Assembly: GCA_036375995.1 (NCBI GenBank)
Contig: DASVBE010000013.1
Location: 1-13,794 of the forward strand
Length of the DNA stretch: 13,794 nucleotides
Direction of reading: 5' to 3'
Origin: DASVBE01 sp036375995
GTDB taxonomy: Bacteria > Actinomycetota > Actinomycetes > Streptosporangiales > Streptosporangiaceae
Positions within the stretch are counted from its first letter, which is position 1; every line of letters begins with the position of its first letter. The translations under genes and the position numbers were made by a program. Shown piece by piece: positions 6,305 through 12,492 of the stretch. Under the pieces are notes generated by a model. It was not told where the DNA came from, made no database searches, and saw only the letters and a program-made list of their open reading frames with translations.

Positions 6305-7497
6305 CCGGCGCGGGCCAGGACACTGCCGCGGCCCTGGGCGACCAGGTCACCGCGTTCCTGGCGGAGCACGACCCGGCGGCCACCGAGCCGCTGGAGTTCC
6401 TTCGCGCCCGGTTCGACGCGGGCCTCGCCTGGGTGCACTACCCGGCCGGGCTCGGCGGGCAGGGCCTGCCGCGGAGCCTGCAGACCGCGGTGGACGCCCA
6501 GTTCGCCGCGGCGGGCGCACCCGGCAACCACCCCGAGCGGATCGGGATCGGGCTCGGCATGGCCGCGCCCACCCTGCTCGCCTTCGGCACCCCTGAGCAG
6601 CAGCATCGCTGGCTGCGGCCGCTGTGGACCGGCGAGGAGGTGTGGTGCCAGCTGTTCTCCGAGCCCGGGGCCGGCTCGGACCTCGCCAACCTGTCCACCC
6701 GCGCGACCGCGGACGGGAGCGTGTGGACGGTCAACGGGCAGAAGGTGTGGACCTCCTCGGCGCACCTGGCCCGCTGGGCGCTGCTGGTGGCCAGGACCGA
6801 CCCGTCGCTGCCCAAGCACCAGGGGCTGACCTACTTCGTCTGCGACATGACCGATCCCGGGGTCGAGGTCCGGCCGCTGCGCCAGGCCACCGGCGAGGCC
6901 GAGTTCAACGAGGTCTTCCTGACCGGCGTGCAGATCCCCGACGACCAGCGGCTGGGCGAGGTCGGGCAGGGCTGGCAGGTGTCCACCGCGACGCTGATGA
7001 ACGAGCGGGTGTCCATCGGCGGCGGTGCGCTGCCCCGTGAGGGCGGCCTGATCGGCCTGGCCGCCAGGGCCTGGCGGGAGCAGCCCGGGCAGCGGACTCC
7101 CGGGCTGCACGACCGGCTGCTGCGGCTGTGGGCGGACGCCGAGGTCGCCCGGCTGGCCGGCGAGCGGCTCCGGCAGTCGCTGGCCGCGGGCCAGCCAGGC
7201 CCCGAGGGGTCCGCGGCCAAGCTCGTGTTCGCCCGGCTCAACCAGGAGATCTCCGAGTTCGAGGTGGAGCTGGCCGGCGAGGACGGGCTCCGCTACGACG
7301 ACTGGACGATGCGCCGCCCGGAGCGGGTCAGCTTCCTCGACCGCGGCACCGGCTACCGGTTCCTGCGCTGCAAGGGCAACTCGATCGAGGGCGGCACCTC
7401 GGAGATCCTGCGCAACATCATCGCCGAGCGGGTCCTCGGTCTGCCGCCGGAGATCCGGGTGGACAAGAACGTGCCATGGAAGGACCTGCCACGGTGA
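6298..7497 (+). CDS. Acyl-CoA dehydrogenase, catalytic-glutamate subunit of a likely heteromer
   Basis: A 399-residue acyl-CoA dehydrogenase. Visible motifs are YPAGLGGQG (49-56), FSEPGAGSDLA (120-130), NGQKVWTSSA (146-155) and IEGGTSEILRNIIAERVLGLP near the C-terminus, where Glu364 is the expected catalytic base. The C-terminal domain lacks the usual R-x-x-FG and LHGGxG segments that contact FAD; the next gene has both. This is the pattern of alpha2beta2 enzymes such as mycobacterial FadE26-FadE27 (ChsE4-ChsE5), in which each active site is built across two unlike chains. The start is GTG at 6298, overlapping the SDR stop by 7 bases, with only a weak purine stretch ahead, so translation is probably coupled. 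Its stop overlaps the partner's GTG (GTGA). Related mycobacterial pairs act on steroid side chains, but the substrate here cannot be deduced. Confidence 0.92.
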   Translation: MLTGAGQDTAAALGDQVTAFLAEHDPAATEPLEFLRARFDAGLAWVHYPAGLGGQGLPRSLQTAVDAQFAAAGAPGNHPERIGIGLGMAAPTLLAFGTPEQQHRWLRPLWTGEEVWCQLFSEPGAGSDLANLSTRATADGSVWTVNGQKVWTSSAHLARWALLVARTDPSLPKHQGLTYFVCDMTDPGVEVRPLRQATGEAEFNEVFLTGVQIPDDQRLGEVGQGWQVSTATLMNERVSIGGGALPREGGLIGLAARAWREQPGQRTPGLHDRLLRLWADAEVARLAGERLRQSLAAGQPGPEGSAAKLVFARLNQEISEFEVELAGEDGLRYDDWTMRRPERVSFLDRGTGYRFLRCKGNSIEGGTSEILRNIIAERVLGLPPEIRVDKNVPWKDLPR

Positions 7498-8666
7498 CCG
7501 CGACCACCGAGTCCGCGAGCCGCTCCGGGCTGCCGGGCCTGCTGTACTCCGAGACCGAGAACGAGCTGCGGGCCGCCGTGCGCGGGCTGCTCGGCGACCG
7601 GGCGGCCTGGCCGGACGTGCTGGCCAGGACCGAGACCGCGGACACCTGCGACACCGGGCTGTGGCGGGCGCTGGCCGCCGACCTGGGCTGCGCCGGCCTG
7701 GTCATCGGCGAGGAGCACGGCGGCGCCGGGGCGAGCTGGCGGGAAGCGGCCGTGGTGGCCGAGGAGACCGGCCGGCACACCGCGCCGGTGCCGTTCCTGG
7801 GCAGCGCGGTCACCGCCACCGCGGCCGCGCTGGCCGCCGGGGACGCCGGCCTGCTGTCCGGGCTGGCGGCCGGCGAGGTCACCGCCGCGCTGGCCGTGCC
7901 GTTCCCGGCCGCGTCCTTCTCGGTGCCCGCGCCGACGGTGGCCGTCGGAGCACTGCGGGATGGCGACCCGCCCGGCGTGCAGCGGCTCACCGGCACGGTC
8001 ACCACGCTGATCGACGCGCTGCCCGCGACCGTGCTGCTGGTTCCCGCGGACGGCGTGCCCGCCGCGCTGTACGCGGTGCCCGCCGGCGCCGAGGGCGTGA
8101 CCCTGACCCCGGCAGTGTCCCTGGACATGACCCGGCAGCTGGCCGACCTGACCCTGGACGGGGCGCCGGGCCGGCGGATCGCGGCGGGCGACGCGGCCGC
8201 CGCGGCGGTCCGTGCGGGCCTGGTGGCCGGCGCGGTGCTGCTCGCCTCCGAGCAGCTCGGCCTGGCCGAGCGGTGCCTGGAGATGACCGTGGCCTACGTC
8301 AAGGAGCGCAAGCAGTTCGCCCGCCCGGTCGGCTCGTTCCAGGCCCTCAAGCACCGGCTGGCCGACCTGTGGACGGGCGTCACCCAGGCCCGCGCGGCGG
8401 CCAGGTACGCGGCCGCCTGCCTGGCCGACGGCGACCCCGACCTGCCGGTGGCGGTGGCCCTGGCCAAGGCGGCGTGCAGCGACATCGCGCTGAAGGCCGC
8501 GCAGGAGTGCATCCAGCTGCACGGCGGCATCGGGTTCACCTGGGAGCATCCCGCGCACCTGTACCTGAAACGGGCCAAGAGCAGCGCCACCGGGTACGGC
8601 ACCGCGGACCGGCACCGGGCCACCCTGGCCGCGCTGGCCGGCCTGCCCCCGGCGGGCCAGGCATGA
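7494..8666 (+). CDS. Acyl-CoA dehydrogenase, FAD-binding partner subunit lacking the catalytic base
   Basis: A 390-residue acyl-CoA dehydrogenase-fold protein. It contains GEEHGGAG (72-79), YVKERKQFARPVGSFQALKH (an FAD-contact region) and QLHGGIGFTWEHPAHLYLKR (Gln341 onward). At the end, where an active enzyme has an EGT or EGGT motif, it has GYGTADRHR with Tyr368 before Gly-Thr, so no catalytic glutamate is evident. The central beta domain is Ala/Val-rich and poorly conserved, as in other non-catalytic subunits. With the preceding gene it would complete one FAD site per heterodimer. GTG at 7494 is chosen because GGAAGGA (7478-7484) lies 9 bases ahead and the GTGA overlap is tight; ATG at 7476 in the same frame is the alternative and would add six residues. 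The stop overlaps the next ATG. Confidence 0.9.
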   Translation: MTATTESASRSGLPGLLYSETENELRAAVRGLLGDRAAWPDVLARTETADTCDTGLWRALAADLGCAGLVIGEEHGGAGASWREAAVVAEETGRHTAPVPFLGSAVTATAAALAAGDAGLLSGLAAGEVTAALAVPFPAASFSVPAPTVAVGALRDGDPPGVQRLTGTVTTLIDALPATVLLVPADGVPAALYAVPAGAEGVTLTPAVSLDMTRQLADLTLDGAPGRRIAAGDAAAAAVRAGLVAGAVLLASEQLGLAERCLEMTVAYVKERKQFARPVGSFQALKHRLADLWTGVTQARAAARYAAACLADGDPDLPVAVALAKAACSDIALKAAQECIQLHGGIGFTWEHPAHLYLKRAKSSATGYGTADRHRATLAALAGLPPAGQA

Positions 8667-9442
8667 AGTCCGTCAGCGGCGCACGGGTTGTCGTCACCGG
8701 CGCGGGCAGCGGCATCGGCGCCGCGCTCGCCCGCCGGTTCGCGGTCGAGGGCGCCCACGTCGTGGTCAACGACGTGAACGCGGAGGCAGCCGAGACGGTG
8801 GCCGCCTCCTGCGGCGCGACCGCGGTGCCCGGCGACTGCGCGTCCCCGGCCGGCGTCGCGTCGCTGCTCGACCGGTCCCGCGCCGCGCTCGGTGACATCG
8901 ACCTGTACTGCGCCAACGCGGGCATCGTCCGGGGCGGCGGCCCGGAGGCGTCCGACGCCGACTGGGAGGACTCCTGGCAGGTCAACGTGATGGCGCACGT
9001 CCGCGCCGCGCGGCTGCTGCTGCCCGGCTGGCTGGACCGCGGCAGCGGCCACCTGATCTGCACGGTGTCCGCGGCCGGGCTGCTGGCCATGCCCGGCACC
9101 GCCTCGTACTCGGCGACCAAGCACGCCGCGCTGAGCTTCGCCGAGTGGCTGTCGTTCACCTACCGGCACCGCGGCCTGACCGTGCAGGCGATCTGCCCGC
9201 AGGGGGTGCGCACCGGGATGCTGGACGGCTCCGACCCGGCCGCCGAGGCGATCCTCGGCGATTCGGTGATCCAGCCCGAGGCGGTCGCCGACGCGGTGAT
9301 CAAGGGCATGGCCGACGGCCGGTTCATGATCCTGCCGCACCCCGAGGTGGCCGCCATGTACGCGGGCCGGGCCACGGACCCGGACCAGTGGCTGGCCAGC
9401 ATGAACAAGATCCAGCAGTATGTCGAGGACCTGCCGGCCTAG
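8663..9442 (+). CDS. Short-chain dehydrogenase/reductase, NAD-type
   Basis: A 259-residue classical SDR: TGAGSGIG (12-19), Asp37 in VVNDVN (favouring NAD), NAG (85-87), Asn108, Ser136, and YSATK with Tyr149 and Lys153, so the full Asn-Ser-Tyr-Lys tetrad is present. The C-terminal third (PQGVRTGML, then FMILPHPEVAAMYAGR and a WLASMNKIQQY tail) is longer than in FabG and resembles SDRs often encoded beside acyl-CoA dehydrogenases in actinomycetes. It would oxidise a secondary alcohol or hydroxyacyl intermediate; the exact substrate is unknown. The ATG overlaps the preceding stop (ATGA), so it belongs to the same transcript. It is the last tightly coupled gene; 110 bp separate it from the aldehyde dehydrogenase. 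Confidence 0.9.
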   Translation: MKSVSGARVVVTGAGSGIGAALARRFAVEGAHVVVNDVNAEAAETVAASCGATAVPGDCASPAGVASLLDRSRAALGDIDLYCANAGIVRGGGPEASDADWEDSWQVNVMAHVRAARLLLPGWLDRGSGHLICTVSAAGLLAMPGTASYSATKHAALSFAEWLSFTYRHRGLTVQAICPQGVRTGMLDGSDPAAEAILGDSVIQPEAVADAVIKGMADGRFMILPHPEVAAMYAGRATDPDQWLASMNKIQQYVEDLPA

Positions 9443-9552
9443 CGCCTGAGCCGGGCCGCCTGGCCGGGCGGGGTGGGTTCCGGACAGGGCCGGCCGGGGC
9501 GTAGTTTCGGTCCTGTACCGCTGTGCAGTGACCAGCAGTGAGAAGAGGACAC
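9443..9552 (+). promoter_or_regulatory. 110-bp intergenic leader of the aldehyde dehydrogenase gene
   Basis: The gap is larger than any other inside the operon, so a separate promoter is possible. TAGTTT at 9502-9507 fits the TAnnnT form of a -10 box, but no convincing -35 hexamer lies at the right distance. An 8-bp CCGGCCGG palindrome at 9490-9497 resembles the core of the proposed TetR operator but lacks the flanking A and T; such octamers are common in this DNA. AAGAGG at 9543-9548 is the ribosome binding site for GTG 9553. Confidence 0.3.
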
Positions 9553-10929
9553 GTGGCTATCGCGACCATCAACCCGGCCACCGGGGAGACCCTCAAGACC
9601 TACGACGAGCTGAGCGAGGCGGAGGTCGAGCGGTGCCTGGCCGCCGCGGCCGCCGCTTACGCCACTTACCGGCTGACCAGCTTCGCTGACCGGGCCGGCT
9701 GGATGCGCCGGGCGGCGGACATCCTGGACGACGGCGTCGAGCAGATCGCCACGATGATGGTCACCGAGATGGGCAAGACGCTCGTCGCCGCCCGCGCCGA
9801 GGTGGCCAAGTGCGCCGCCACCTGCCGGTACTACGCCGAGCACGCCGAGGGCTACCTCGCCGACGAACCCGCCGACGCGGCCGCGGTGGGCGCGTCCGGT
9901 GCCTGGGTCCGGTACGACTCGCTCGGCCCGGTGCTGGCCATCATGCCGTGGAACTTCCCGCTCTGGCAGGCCATGCGGTTCGCCGCGCCGGCCCTGATGG
10001 CGGGCAACGTCGGGCTGCTCAAGCACGCCTCGAACGTGCCGCAGACCGCCCTGTTCATGCAGGACCTGTTCACCCGGGCCGGCTTCCCCGAGGGCGCGTT
10101 CCAGACCCTGCTGGTCGGCTCCCGCCGGGTCGAGGCGATCCTGCGCGACCCGCGGATCACCGCGGCCACGCTGACCGGATCGACCCCGGCCGGCCAGTCG
10201 GTCGGCTCGATCGCGGGCAGCGAGATCAAGAAGGTCGTGCTCGAGCTCGGCGGCAGCGACCCGTTTGTCGTCATGCCGTCCGCGAAGCTGCCCGAGGCGG
10301 CCAAGGTCGCCGCGGTGGCCCGGTGCATCAACAACGGCCAGTCGTGCATCGCGGCCAAGCGGTTCATCGTGCACGAGGCGGTGTACGAGGAGTTCGAGCG
10401 GCTGTTCGTGGCCGAGATGGCGGCCAAGAAGGTTGGCGATCCGATGGACGAGGCCACCGACATCGGGCCGCTGGCCAACGCACAGCAGCTCGAGGAGGTC
10501 GAGGAAATGGTCGCCGACGCGGTGGCCAAGGGCGCGCGGGTGCTCTGCGGCGGCGCCGCCACCGGCGGGCCCGGCTACTACTACCCGCCGACCGTGCTGG
10601 CCGGGGTCACCGAGGGCATGCGGGTGCACCTGGAGGAGGTGTTCGGCCCGGTCGCCACGATCTACCGGGTTCCGGACATCGACGCGGCCATCGAGCTGGC
10701 TAATATCACGGTGTTCGGGCTCGGCGCCAACGCGTGGACCGAGGACGCGGGGGAGCGGGCCCGCCTCGTCGCGGACCTGGCCGCCGGCATGGTGTTCATC
10801 AACGGCAACGTCACCTCGTACCCGCAGCTGCCGTTCGGCGGGATCAAGACCTCCGGGTTCGGCCGGGAGCTCGCGTCCCAGGGCATCCGGGAGTTCTGCA
10901 ACATCAAGTCGGTCTGGGTCGGCAGGTAA
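9553..10929 (+). CDS. gabD1: Succinate-semialdehyde dehydrogenase-type aldehyde dehydrogenase (GabD1-like)
   Basis: A 458-residue aldehyde dehydrogenase. The N-terminus AIATINPATGETLKTY and the stretches MPWNFPLWQAMRFAAPALMA, LLKHASNVPQTA, LELGGSDPF and NNGQSCIAAKRFIVH follow mycobacterial GabD1 closely. Catalytic residues are visible: Asn134 in PWNF, Glu231 in LELGG and the nucleophile Cys265. The C-terminus has LPFGGIKTSGFGREL and ends REFCNIKSVWVG. The enzyme oxidises an aldehyde, classically succinate semialdehyde to succinate, with NAD(P)+. GTG at 9553 is preferred over GTG 9538 because AAGAGG lies four bases ahead and the protein then starts as family members do. It follows the acyl-CoA dehydrogenase operon in the same direction and may oxidise a semialdehyde released from that pathway; this link is inferred from position. 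Confidence 0.92.
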   Translation: MAIATINPATGETLKTYDELSEAEVERCLAAAAAAYATYRLTSFADRAGWMRRAADILDDGVEQIATMMVTEMGKTLVAARAEVAKCAATCRYYAEHAEGYLADEPADAAAVGASGAWVRYDSLGPVLAIMPWNFPLWQAMRFAAPALMAGNVGLLKHASNVPQTALFMQDLFTRAGFPEGAFQTLLVGSRRVEAILRDPRITAATLTGSTPAGQSVGSIAGSEIKKVVLELGGSDPFVVMPSAKLPEAAKVAAVARCINNGQSCIAAKRFIVHEAVYEEFERLFVAEMAAKKVGDPMDEATDIGPLANAQQLEEVEEMVADAVAKGARVLCGGAATGGPGYYYPPTVLAGVTEGMRVHLEEVFGPVATIYRVPDIDAAIELANITVFGLGANAWTEDAGERARLVADLAAGMVFINGNVTSYPQLPFGGIKTSGFGRELASQGIREFCNIKSVWVGR

Positions 10930-10936
10930 GCCGCGT

Positions 10937-10978
10937 CCGGCCGGCCTGCGCTGCCCCCGGGCGGCCCGGGCCGGCCGG
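10937..10978. terminator. GC-rich hairpin between convergent genes
   Basis: CCGGCCGGCC (10937-10946) pairs with GGCCGGCCGG (10969-10978), a 10-bp stem around a 22-nt loop. An alternative inner hairpin is CCCGGG (10956-10961), loop CGG, CCCGGG (10965-10970). There is no T-tract on either strand. The site lies between the aldehyde dehydrogenase stop and the TetR stop, so it could end transcription from both sides. A 13-bp direct repeat, CCGGCCGGCCTGC, also occurs here at 10937-10949 and 10971-10983. Confidence 0.45.
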
Positions 10979-10982
10979 CCTG

Positions 10983-11636
10983 CTATAGCTGGCTGGCGGT
11001 CCTGGCGGCGGTGATCTGGTCCATGGTGGCCACGTCCAGGTCCCGCATCATCACGTAGACCATGTGCTCGGCCAGCACCGCGATCCGGTCCAGGCCCAGC
11101 GCCGGGTCGGTGATGGCCTCGTGCGCGCACCAGCGCAGCATGCCGACGATGGCCGCGGCGACCACCCGCGGCCCGCCCCCGGCCGGCCGCCCGGACACCT
11201 GGGCGACCAGCACGGCGATCCGGTCGATCCGCTCGCGGGTGGCCTGCTCGATCGCGGCCGCCGCGTCGGTGTGCCGCTCGCCCTCGAAGGTCAGCCGGAA
11301 CCCGTCCGGGCGCTCCCGGACGAAGTCGAAGTACACCGCGACCCAGCGGTGCAGCCGCTGCCGGAACGGCTCGTCCGGGCCGGCCGCGTATTCCCTGGCG
11401 ATCCACGAGTTCAGCAGTTCGTGCTCGCGCCGGACGGCCCGGGCGAACAGCTGGTCCTTGACCCCGAACCGGGCGTACAGGGTCGGCTTGGTGGTGCCCG
11501 CGCGTGACGCGATAGCCTCCATGCTCGCGTTGGCGAAACCCTGCGCGGCGAACACCGCGCAGGCCGCATCCAGCATCTGGTCCTCGGTCGGACGCATACG
11601 CGGAGCGGCAGGCGCCGCCCCCGCGGCTGCTGCCAT
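10983..11636 (-). CDS. TetR/AcrR family transcriptional regulator
   Basis: A protein of about 217 residues. The DNA-binding domain begins RPTEDQMLDAACAVFAAQGF and contains the helix-turn-helix SMEAIASRAGTTKPTLYARF at about residues 38-57, followed by KDQLFARAV, all typical of TetR. The ligand-binding C-terminal domain is helical, with FRERP-like FVRERPDGFRL. The start is uncertain: ATG at 11636 leaves a short Ala-rich tail before the domain, but in-frame ATGs at 11654 and 11681 are possible, and none has a strong Shine-Dalgarno motif. The frame stays open to 11843, but that part overlaps the divergent HAD gene and is not coding. It is convergent with the aldehyde dehydrogenase. The palindrome at 11690-11699 lies upstream and matches the one in front of the acyl-CoA dehydrogenase operon, so autoregulation and control of that operon by an acyl-CoA ligand are plausible. 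Confidence 0.9.
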   Translation of the reverse strand: MAAAAGAAPAAPRMRPTEDQMLDAACAVFAAQGFANASMEAIASRAGTTKPTLYARFGVKDQLFARAVRREHELLNSWIAREYAAGPDEPFRQRLHRWVAVYFDFVRERPDGFRLTFEGERHTDAAAAIEQATRERIDRIAVLVAQVSGRPAGGGPRVVAAAIVGMLRWCAHEAITDPALGLDRIAVLAEHMVYVMMRDLDVATMDQITAARTASQL

Positions 11637-11689
11637 ATTCACGCTGACCCCCATAGCCGGCCAAAGCAACCTGCCGCTCATATTTCCAC

Positions 11690-11710
11690 ACCGGCCGGTC
11701 AGCCGGCCGG
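11690..11710. promoter_or_regulatory. Candidate operator upstream of the TetR gene
   Basis: ACCGGCCGGT (11690-11699) is a perfect 10-bp palindrome identical to the core of the site at 4252-4261. A second CCGGCCGG lies at 11703-11710, its centre 12 bp from the first. It sits in the divergent TetR/HAD intergenic region, 54 bp from the preferred TetR start and about 68 bp from the HAD start, suitable for autoregulation. Confidence 0.5.
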
Positions 11711-11754
11711 ATTCCGGGCCGAGCCGGGCGGGGCCCGCTCCCGGGCCGGCCTGC

Positions 11755-11760
11755 GATACT
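11755..11760 (+). promoter_or_regulatory. Possible -10 box of a leaderless HAD transcript
   Basis: GATACT differs from TATACT at one base and ends six bases before the GTG of the HAD gene, where no Shine-Dalgarno motif is visible. A start site at or next to the GTG would give a leaderless mRNA, which is common in actinomycetes. No -35 hexamer is recognisable. Confidence 0.3.
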
Positions 11761-11766
11761 GACCGC

Positions 11767-12468
11767 GTGACGCCACGGGTGCTGCTGTTCGACGTGTTCG
11801 GCACGGTTGTGGACTGGCGGTCCCCGCTGATCGAGGCGGCCACCGCGGCCGGGGCGCGGGCCGGGGTGCAGGCTCGCTGGGCCGACGTGGTCGACGACTG
11901 GCGCCGCGCCTACCAGCCAGCGCTGAATCAGGTCATCGGCGGCGCCGCCTGGCAGGACCTGGACGGCCTGCACGCCAGGACGCTGGACATGGTGCTCGCC
12001 GGGCACCGCATCGACCTGCCCCGGGACGAGCGGGACGGGCTGGTCCGCGGCTGGCACCGGCTGCGGGCCTGGCCGGACAGCGCCGCGGGCCTGGAGGCGC
12101 TGCGCCGCCGGCACCTCACCGCGACCCTGTCCAACGGCCACCTGGCGCTGCTCGCGAACCTGGTGAAGTTCGCCGGCCTGCGGTTCGACGTGCTGCTGTC
12201 CGCGCAGCTCGCGGCCAGCTACAAACCCGCGCCCGAGGTGTACCTGACCGCGTTGCGGCTGCTCGGCTGCCCGCCCGAACAGGCCTGCATGGTCGCCGCC
12301 CATGAGGGTGACCTGCGCGCGGCCGCCGCGCTCGGGCTGCGCCCGGTGTTCGTCGCCCGGCCGCTGGAGTGGGGGCCGGGTCCCGGCCCCGAGCAGCCGC
12401 CGTCCGATCTGGACGGCCTGATCGTGGCCAGCGACCTGAACGCCCTCGCGGACGCCCTGGACGGCTGA
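11767..12468 (+). CDS. HAD-superfamily hydrolase, haloacid dehalogenase type II-like
   Basis: A 233-residue HAD hydrolase. Motif I is FDVFGTVVDWR with nucleophile Asp9 and Thr13; motif II is Ser122 in TLSNGH; motif III is Lys153 in SYKPAPEVY; motif IV is AAHEGD with Asp182. The DxFGTxxDW form and the YKPxPEVY segment are those of the L-2-haloacid dehalogenase subgroup. However, by hand alignment the Ser and Asn that dehalogenases carry before the motif IV Asp are Ala177 and His179 here, so true dehalogenase activity is doubtful and a phosphatase or other hydrolase role is open. The start GTG at 11767 places motif I at the N-terminus as in the family; the frame is open much further upstream, but that region is antisense to TetR. 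It is divergent from TetR and convergent with the beta-propeller gene, so it is probably a single-gene unit. Confidence 0.88.
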   Translation: MTPRVLLFDVFGTVVDWRSPLIEAATAAGARAGVQARWADVVDDWRRAYQPALNQVIGGAAWQDLDGLHARTLDMVLAGHRIDLPRDERDGLVRGWHRLRAWPDSAAGLEALRRRHLTATLSNGHLALLANLVKFAGLRFDVLLSAQLAASYKPAPEVYLTALRLLGCPPEQACMVAAHEGDLRAAAALGLRPVFVARPLEWGPGPGPEQPPSDLDGLIVASDLNALADALDG

Positions 12469-12492
12469 CCCGGCTGGCCGCCTGGCCGCGGG

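Noticed and set aside
7128..7493. Upstream extension of the third acyl-CoA dehydrogenase frame
   Set aside because: It overlaps the preceding acyl-CoA dehydrogenase over 365 bp in another frame and has no family similarity; family N-terminal sequence starts near 7494.
7353..8615. 420-codon minus-strand frame opposite the acyl-CoA dehydrogenase pair
   Set aside because: No domain motifs; a Gly/Gln/Arg-rich composition typical of antisense frames in GC-rich DNA.
11062..11766. Long upstream extension of the HAD frame
   Set aside because: It is antisense to TetR with Ser/Arg/Ala-rich translation; HAD motif I belongs at the N-terminus, which GTG 11767 provides.
11637..11843. N-terminal extension of the TetR frame by up to 69 residues
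   Set aside because: It overlaps the start of the divergent HAD gene and the candidate operator, has no TetR-like sequence, and no ribosome binding site supports the far start. Starts at 11654 or 11681 remain possible.
9439..12303. 954-codon open frame on the minus strand across several genes
   Set aside because: It crosses the aldehyde dehydrogenase, TetR and HAD regions in a frame without family motifs. The true genes in other frames explain the region.
12469..12492. Terminator between the HAD and propeller genes
   Set aside because: The 24-bp gap has repeated TGGCCGC-like words but no convincing stem with a loop.
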